Shown here piece by piece: positions 56,140 to 64,000 of a stretch of DNA of 64,000 nucleotides. Position numbers and translations under genes: made by a program. The notes below the pieces were generated by a model. It worked only from the letters and a program-made list of their open reading frames with translations. It was not told the origin of the DNA and made no database searches. Position 1 is the stretch's first letter; each line of letters begins with the position of its first letter. This stretch comes from Megamerina dolium (Eukaryota > Arthropoda > Insecta > Diptera > Megamerinidae): positions 30,183,073 to 30,247,072 of the forward strand of contig OY978526.1 in NCBI GenBank assembly GCA_963854835.1, in the 5' to 3' direction.

Positions 56140-57065
56140 TCTAACGAGCGTTAACAATTTGCTTAGCCTTTTCTGGTGTATAATAAAGCCCTCTTACAGG
56201 GAAAAGACAAATCTGCTCCTAAGAATTTCAATTTTTCTTTCAATAATGTTTCAAGCCTTAGCGTAAGTTGTATTGTGTTGTGACGAGCTTCTGCAGAATC
56301 AGCGACCGTTACATGAAAATGCGTCATCAAATATAGGTGTAGTGGGTAGCCAGCATCACCTGTAAAATTTACTTTGTAAAACGTCTACATTCGTGTATAT
56401 AAAACTTACTTAAGATGCACTAATTTTCCTCCGCGTCTCGCTGGAATGAAGTTCCATTTGCAGCGAGACCTTGGGTTGAAAATTAATGAATCATGATTTG
56501 CTCCAGGATATTTGGGTTCCACATAGCATATATTCATTTTGTAATCGCACATCTATACCGAAAATATGACATCGAATATGGAAAACCAGACTTTTTTATA
56601 TTCTACTTATAATCATAACGTTTAAGCTATAGTACCCTTTACGGTTTAAGTAAAAATGCTGCAAATCTTTTTTCTAGGCGCAATAATACGCACATATATT
56701 ATACCTGCGCAGCCCAAGATACCAGGAAAACCAGTTTTTGAGTAAAATCCAAATTTTTTTAGCCTCTGTCACATTTGCTTTTATCCAACTGACACACACT
56801 TGTTGTTCAAAAATATCCAGCATTTCCCGCAAAACCACAGACACAGTTGGTTGCGCCAGTCCGATGTTGAGATCGTTGCCGCTACATATCTGGCAGCTTC
56901 TTTCAGCAAAGAATGTCAGAGCAGCACATAATTTTAACATTGGTGGAATAGCCGTACCACGAACAGATATCCTAAAATTAGTCTTTTATTTCTTGAAGAA
57001 AATAATTGAATGCTTCTTTGTTGTGCTTGTGCATGCTAGATCCAACAGATTGGACGCATCTCCAA
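56140..57065 (-). pseudogene. HARBI1-like PIF/Harbinger transposase, decayed
   Basis: Minus strand, N- to C-terminal. KLCAALTFFAERSCQICSG and GLAQPTVSVVLREMLDIFEQ (56940-56750) are the HTH-containing region. MCDYKMNICYVEPKYPGANH then DSLIFN (about 56560-56450) is the VxD...PGxxHD catalytic region. GDAGYPLHLYLMTHFHVTVA (about 56375-56310) is the GDxGYP region, followed by EARHNTIQLTLRLETLLKE and YYTPEKAKQIVNAR at the end. A GT-AG intron of about 50 bp seems to separate the second and third segments. A frameshift near 56190 and degraded spacing break the gene. Its partner Myb-like ORF is at 53.9-54.6 kb. Confidence 0.7.
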
Positions 57066-57109
57066 GAACTAGTTGATTTTGAACTAGTTACAAAGTAGTT
57101 CTCTTTACC

Positions 57110-60100
57110 ATAGAGAATGCACTCATTAAGAGCAAGAATGTATGTGTATGTCAATATTATGGACTTTCATCGTATTGTCCTTGCCCTCATTTCGAATGTA
57201 GTTATTTTACTGTCAAACACATGTGTACGATATTGCTGTTGTTATGCAGGAAATGTACATACAACAAGTCCATTCCGAAAGGTGTGAAATTCTTACCTAC
57301 ATACTATATGTAATCGACATTTAAAGGAAGTTGCCATTGTTTCGATTATGGCAATGACTTTTTTATATGCACTACAAATGCACACATATCGTATAATATA
57401 GGCAGACGAGAGCAACAATATGAATAATGTCGCATTTTAGGGGCCACCCACGTTTACGGTAAATAAAAATAAGTCATTCTAGGTACCTACATATTCAGCG
57501 TTTATAAAAATACTAATTTTATTTTCAAGTATTCCACAATAATGTAATAATTTATTATTCTACAAGTACTTATAGTGTAGTGTAGAGAGTTTATAAAAAC
57601 CTACAGGTGAATTTCTCTTCATGCACAACTATATGCACTAATGTATACGTGGGTCTATGTAAATATTAATGCCACCAAAATAATAATAAATCAACAATTG
57701 AGTATACAGCATAACGAAGAGATTAGGAAACGACTTGATAGTTCTCTCCGACAGCTGAACGAACGAACATATGTATTAATGTATTAACGAACGTACGTAC
57801 TGGCAACATGTTGATGACCCAATTCTTGTAACGCAACAAAAGAGAACATTTGTTTATTATCCCAACATGTTGTCTGGTCGGTATGAACAAATTTCTGTAT
57901 TTTCTTATATTTGCTTATAATATGCTTACATACAGTTTATACTCATGCAAGAGTTTATAAGTAGTCCCTTTCTGAATGAATATTATGAAAAATATAAATA
58001 TGGGTAAAATTCAATTGAGCTGTATGTATATGGGTTTCTAAAAACGAACATCAACATGTTGCTGCAAATGAATGTATGTCAACATTTATACCACACCCGT
58101 TTTGAATTTAGGGGTAATGTTTTCGTTGCAATTTCATCGAGTTGTGTTGATATTCGGAATACACCAAATGTATAGAAATATTGTTTGCAACATCATTTAC
58201 CATATTCGCCGTAATAAGCACCCCGATGTCGATGTCGTGTGGATACATTCGCTTCTATTGAAAATATTATACGTACAGGAATAAGAAATACATACGATTA
58301 CGGCCAACGAAGTACCGTATTCTGTACAACGAGAAGTTTTATCAAATGGTATATGTGTGTTCAATGATTTTCATATTTTAGTTGGAATTCGTGACTCGGT
58401 TTAGATACATGTTGTGAACGGCGGCTGTTGATGATCATTCTTCTTCTTATCTTGTCGTCTTCATCATCGTCATCAAAATTATATACTGTGAATAAAAAAA
58501 AAAAAAAAAAAAAACAAATAAAAAAACAAAGTTTTTGGAATATCTATAATATGTATGTGTGTCAACCAATGAAATATGCACTTTAAGCAAAGGCATTGAT
58601 TTAAAATAATTCTCATGAATATATCCATTTAATGTGAAAGCGATTCGATTAAAGTGTATGAACATGAGAATCTTTTGTCTTTAGAGCGCTCCAGCATGCT
58701 GGAGATAAAAATAGATATATATATACATATAAATACATATTGTATATATTTACATATATGAGAGCAAACATTAAAAAGTCTTAAAGGCATTGGTATATTT
58801 TTAATATAAAATTTTTAAACAAACATTTTGAGTGCATAATCAAAAAAAAAGAAAAAAAAAACGGTAAAATAAATAATTGTCACAGCTGAAAGGTAAATAC
58901 AACAACAACAACAATAATAATATAAACAGTCAAAGTGTTTACATTTATATGTGCATACTTAATGTATACTTTGTGTACTCTGTATATGTGTGTTAATGAA
59001 ATATGAGAATATCGAGAAAAATAATTTTCTAATGAAGGCAAAATTATTTGATTGAAATTTAAAAAATATTGTAAATTCTTAACAAGAGGGCGTGGCATAA
59101 AAAGTGTAAAGTGAAATTTAATCATTTGAAACAAAGTGTAAAGTTTATATTGGCAGAATGGATTAAAAAAAACTTTGTTAGTCAAATGGTAAGAAAACTT
59201 TAGCAATATTAATCACTCAGTGTGAATGTGAATGAAAAAAATAAATTATATACATATATAAAATGGGTAAAATTCGAAAGGGTTTAAGGGAAATCACTGA
59301 TAAAATATAGTTTTTAATATTTTTTGCATATATATATGTGTGTTTATATTACAGTAATGTATCAATTTGGATTTCGAATGTTTCATCTTGTGTTAGCGCT
59401 TAGCTCCTTTAGACTCTCAACATTGTATATGGGTCCTTCAAATGCAATTACTATTAAGATCGTTAAATATAAATTGCAAAAATTATTTTGTTATATTGCA
59501 AAATATAATTTGAAAAATATTCAAAATATTAGGGTTTAAACGAATGAAAATATTATTATTTATTTGATTGAAAATAACAAAAAAATTTAAATATTTCAAA
59601 ACCCATTTCACATGAACATTTCAAAAAGGATACTTTATCGCATTGGTTCTTTAAGCATACTCACATGGAGTTTATTGGGTACAAATATTATAGAAATATA
59701 TTCAATGTATATGCTACAAGTAAATATGTATGTATATATAGCAACTAGAAATATTTGTAAGATTATTTACATAAATAGATACTTACGCAATGATGCGTAT
59801 TTGTATTTGTCATTTCAAATATTTACGCACATATTTTCATGTCAACACATATGTATAGTATGTATATAAATATCAAACATACGCATAATTTTGGAAATAT
59901 ATGAGGACTAAATATAATATGTATATAAGAATGTAAATATAATATCTATACATTCAAAGGGATTATACCAAGGTGTCTTACAGGGGCTAGTGAAAAAAAT
60001 AAAATGTTCATTTGAGATTTATTTCAGTATGTAAAAATGTATATGGTGTAAAAAGATATAAATAGTAAATGTGTTTTTTTTTAATTTTTAATCCTCCTCT

Positions 60101-62235
60101 CCATGAAGTGATAATATATTGTGTCATTGAATATATTCACCTACTTACAGTGCTTAAAATATATAGACTTTGTAAATTTCCCATGAGATATATGAAAAAT
60201 AAAAAATTTTTAAACACGCTTCCACCTACACAGACACATACGCACACTCATACTTGCATATATGCATACACAGTACAGTATTACCTGTATTATCATCTAT
60301 TTAACACTATATACTTAGTTTAATGTAATCGACATTTAACTATAGCAATGAGCAATTTCATCAAGCTTCATATAAATTATTTACTAAATATTATTCCAAT
60401 GATTAGTTTATACAGCTACCATACACAAGAACACAGTTTCCAGCACAAACTAGATAGATTGCCAAAAGCATCAATTTAGAAAAATTAATTACTTAAAAAA
60501 AAATTACATGACTTGATCAAATCGACAGTCACCGAATACGAATATTCAAAAAAAAATTAGAAATGTCGCACAAAAATATAAAAATATAAAAATTCGACTT
60601 GCGACAATATTGCAAAAATTATTTAATAAAATTATGAAAATTATGCAAAAATTATGATTTCGATATTATTTCATAAATATGTGCAATAATGTCGAAATTT
60701 GTTATTTCATCGATAAAATAAAAAAATGTCGTCAATATTGCAAACAATATTGTCGACAAGAATTCGTTTAACATTATTGCAGTAGTGATATCTTGATATA
60801 TGTAATACCTTGCACTTCAATCAGTTGGGCGGGTATGTAAAGCCTAAAAAGTCGAAAAACAAATTTTCTAAATTCTTTCGGTACGGTACGGTACGGTACG
60901 GATAACATAAGTACATTTTCTCAAGTTTATCCGAATATAACACGAAATAGAAATTTTTCGGAGTTGTCAGCACCATAAAAATAAGGAAGCACTCCCTTCT
61001 GAGAAGATCACTCAGTTTCCAATATAAATTGTACTAGAAATACACACGACAAAAAAAAAAATATAGTCTTCCAAATGGAGAGTTTTTACAAAAGTATAAA
61101 TATTCTATGATAAATCTTCGGATTGAAGTACCTACTACAATACTCAACTCAATGCACTGTTTGAGTTGCTTGATTTTCTGCAATCACCAGTTTTAGATTT
61201 CAATTCATTTTGTACGTACTTATGATATTTCATGGAAACGAAGCGAAGCTTCCTACCAGAACAACCCTCTTTATATTTTATCATTGTTAAATGTAAATTA
61301 TTCATTACAGAGCGACAAATTTTATATATCCGCTTATATCTAGAAATATTTCAAGAGATCAGAATATTGAGTGCGAAATCTGGAATCATCCCAATGCTAG
61401 TCGTTTATTCTCCACCATTATTTATATTTTTCTTCCTGGTAGTACTTCGAACACCACTTAATCCGACTCTGCTATTAACGTTTGTTCTTCCTGCTGTCCA
61501 AATTTAACACGCGCAGCAGTATTGGAAGAGAAGCTCGGTGGTATCACAATGGACGTTTCTGGGCCTCTCTCTGAGAGGCAGCCACATAACCTATCCTAAC
61601 CTAAATCTATTTTAAGCTTTGACCATAAAGGCTGGGAAAGGTCCGTCGTAATTTCTTGGTACTAAAGAAGTGTACTAAATATGAATAAAACATCAGAAAA
61701 AATTATAGGTCTTAAACAATAACAAAAATATCATTTTTCAACGTAATTGGTGTCCGAATAGCCTTGTTTAAACTCCGCAAATCATAGACAAATTGCTGAC
61801 TTCGATAAAGCAGAAATATTATCAGAGTTTTTAAATTATTTCTTAGCATGATTACTATATTTTCCCGTCAAAATCAGTGGTTTGTCATACATGAAATTTG
61901 AATGATAGTATTATTTGTAAATGAAAATAGTAGAGACACTAAAATTCAATGAGTAATGGGAAAAATGTCAACAAATTTGGACACTTTTCTTTAAAAGATT
62001 TTAAAGTTTTAATTTCGGATTTTCGAAAAAGCGTTTTTTTTATCAGCATTTAGCACGGATCTACAAAATGCTTTGGATGGTGGAATAAGACAAACAATAC
62101 TGGACGGAAACGGAAGGTCAAAAGAAAGGCAATCTTTTTATATCAAATATTTTATACCAAAAGACTCAAAAAATATTATAGCTTAATAAATGGCACATAA
62201 GTTGGGTTGCGCTTAACCTCACAGGATATTCTAGA
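57110..62235. other. gene-poor AT-rich region
   Basis: Five kilobases with no supported gene. Contains CA/TA-rich runs, poly-A tracts (58494-58516), a (cggta)n run (60880-60902), and a patch of repeated gtcga/aatattgc words at 60520-60790. A SINE 3' fragment lies at 61495-61612. Confidence 0.5.
61495..61612 (+). repeat. SINE 3' fragment (long-tail type)
   Basis: Has tttaacacgcgcagcagtat, ggaagagaagctcggtggta, ctctctctgagaggcagcca and the cataacctatcctaacctaa end, matching the family's 3' tail. The head is absent. Confidence 0.75.
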
Positions 62236-62239
62236 ACAT

Positions 62240-63560
62240 TTTTTTTTAATTCACTTTTATTGTACCATGCATAAAAAGCTATTTACAATTATAAGTTCTT
62301 AAAACTAGATAGACATGCGAGGTATGCATCCAGTAATGCACTCAAATACTAAAATAAATTCAACTGTTAAATTCGTCTGCAAATATGCCAAGTACTACAT
62401 TTTCGGAAGCAGGCAGGACTGATGTAAAGATTAAGTACATAATGGGGCCCATTACACTTCCTTGAGGTACTCCAGCGTGTGTACTGTGAAGAGGATTGCA
62501 GGTTTCGCCCTGTTTAATATAAAAATGTCGGTTCGATAAGTACGAATTTATTATGAGGTATATATTTGACGGCAATAGTTTTTTAACTTTATATAATAAG
62601 TCCTCATGCCAACCTTTATCGAAGGCTTGTGAAATATCTAGGAAAGCCGCTGTGCAGTATTCCTTTTTTTCATAAGTCGAGTGGAATTCTTCAACTAATC
62701 TGTGAATCTGTTCGATATTGCTATGTGATTTTCGAAACCCAAATTGATGATTGGGAATAATTTTCCTGGACTCAATTTCTGGCATTAAGCGGGTGATGAT
62801 TAAAACTTCTATGAAAAGGATGAACACGATGGGCAGTAAGCTAATAGGACGATATGACGTGACATCTTGTCCTGTTTTTCCAGGTTTTAAAAACATTTTC
62901 ACTTCAGCAACAGTTGGAAAATAACATCTTGTTAGCGAGGCATTAAACACGTGCACGAGGACGAAATAAGGTGAGAAGCAAATGTGCTAACCTTTTCTGG
63001 ATCGCTTCGCGCCCAAGTACCATTTGTTTTTAAAGGCGCGGAGTCTTCTACATTTTTATTTACTTTCTTACACACTTTCCAACGTGAGTAATCAGTGTGG
63101 TGAGTGGAGTCTGAATTGCGAAGAGTTTCTGCAAGGGAGGAACTTTCTCTTATCTTCCAGGAGGGCTTTTAGTTCTCTAGTGATTTTCTTTAATTCGAAT
63201 TTATCATCGGGGTGTCGTGTTTACTTTCAGGCCTGCCGCGTTTGGTGAATTTTTTCTTTAACAGCTCGCGAAAGTTTAGGAAGAGCTGTCCTTAACATAA
63301 CAGGTGGAGTTGAATTCCATGCTGCTTTCTGCATGCAAGTTGTAAAATGGTGAATGGCGCAGTCTATGTCATCTTCTGTTTTTAATGGTAAATACATATC
63401 CAATATATCATACAATTGTAAAACATGGGAGCATTTCTCTAGTATGGGCATAACCAGTGAGAGCTCTCGTATATACTTGGAAGAAGAAAAGCGAAACAGT
63501 AGACCACATACTATCATAGCAACATTTGTGGATAAAATAAAAACCAAATTAAATGCTAAT
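62240..63560 (-). mobile_element. jockey-3: jockey-type LINE fragment
   Basis: Minus strand. The pre-RT linker (63547-63227: IDCAIHHFTTCMQKAAWNST, LPKLSRAVKEKIHQTRQA) is followed by RT at 62956-62360 with SYRPISLLPIVFILFIEVL, NHQFGFRKSHSNIEQIHRLV, AAFLDISQAFDKGWHEDLLY and AGVPQGSVMGP. It is broken at FADEFNS, where F-A-D-D has become F-A-D-E, and joined directly to a short 3' end with a T-run at 62240. Related to jockey-1 and -2 but distinct in sequence. Confidence 0.8.
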
Positions 63561-63564
63561 TAAA

Positions 63565-64000
63565 TGCAAATTAAAATCAGTTGTTTATAACAATATGTTC
63601 AAGATTGACTAGGAGAGTAAGCCTTTTTCAATTGTTGGCAATCTAATATGATCTAGTCCGAGAATTTATAACCTATGTGCGAGTATTAATGCGTACGAAG
63701 TTTTTGACTAACATTTATAGAGAAATAAAAATGTTGTTACTTCAAACGGTGACGGGTTCTATTAGTTCTATATTCCTAAATAGTCATACATATACATATA
63801 TGTGCATATATGGGTGGGCTCTCGATTGGATTCGTTTTTAAAAATGTTGCAAATATTCCAGTTTGGCAGTTAAGCAGAACTTTTCATTACTGTAGGCCAG
63901 AAAAACTTCTCTTCCAGCGTTTAGTTCAACATCAATAAATCAAAATTTTTCACGTATTGTTGAACGTTTAATTTGAACAGCGTTGAAAAATACGTTGGAA
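63565..64000. other. intergenic at window edge
   Basis: No supported gene or repeat within the visible part. Confidence 0.4.

Overview
The window is eukaryotic, AT-rich insect DNA. Short GT-AG introns, TATA-box promoters, a gustatory-receptor remnant, and DD34D mariner, DD41D 'rosa'-type, jockey, RTE, R1 and LOA-like elements all point to a dipteran. The DD41D elements, first described from tephritid flies, favour a true fruit fly (Tephritidae). No prokaryotic operons, rRNA or genuine tRNA genes were seen.

The main content is a cluster, at about 19-53 kb, of eight intronless genes for small (102-115 aa) secreted proteins. By sequence they fall into two types. Type A (A1-A4) has two core cysteines. 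Type B (B1-B4) has a central FQ-x-G-W/Y motif and no core cysteine pair. Along the chromosome they alternate strictly: A1(-) B1(+) A2(-) B2(+) A3(+) B3(-) A4(+) B4(+). Three neighbouring pairs are divergent A/B pairs whose ATGs are 1.0-1.6 kb apart. Both types share a box resembling K-E-S-N-I-L before the C-terminal tail, so they look like two arms of one family. All eight have a TATATATA-type box 79-97 bp upstream of the ATG. I recognise no characterised homologue; this is the best candidate for an undescribed system.

Layout. 0-9.3 kb: a decayed gustatory-receptor-like gene (minus strand, about 2.2-3.8 kb), a DD41D fragment, a MITE-like element, tandem duplications, and a two-exon gene for a secreted Thr/Gly-rich protein (8.6-9.2 kb). 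9.3-18.6 kb: gene-poor, with mariner remnants and an RTE fragment. 18.9-25.1 kb: A1/B1 and A2/B2. 25.7-30.7 kb: a tRNA-derived SINE, an RTE element with a clear target-site duplication, and a decayed mariner. 31.2-31.6 kb: A3. 32-44.2 kb: a transposon nest (R1-like, SINE, a jockey element interrupted by a rosa element that is itself interrupted by a second jockey, then a LOA/I-like LINE with RNase H). 44.9-46.7 kb: divergent B3/A4. 46.9-52.1 kb: a mini-me/DINE-like element and RTE copies. 52.6-53.1 kb: B4, then a (TA)n array. 53.9-57.1 kb: a PIF/Harbinger element split by an RTE insertion. 57.1-64 kb: gene-poor, ending in another jockey fragment.

Several family genes are now separated by transposon insertions, so the cluster appears to have been more compact before them. 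The function of the A and B proteins (for example reproductive, salivary or immune) cannot be read from sequence alone.
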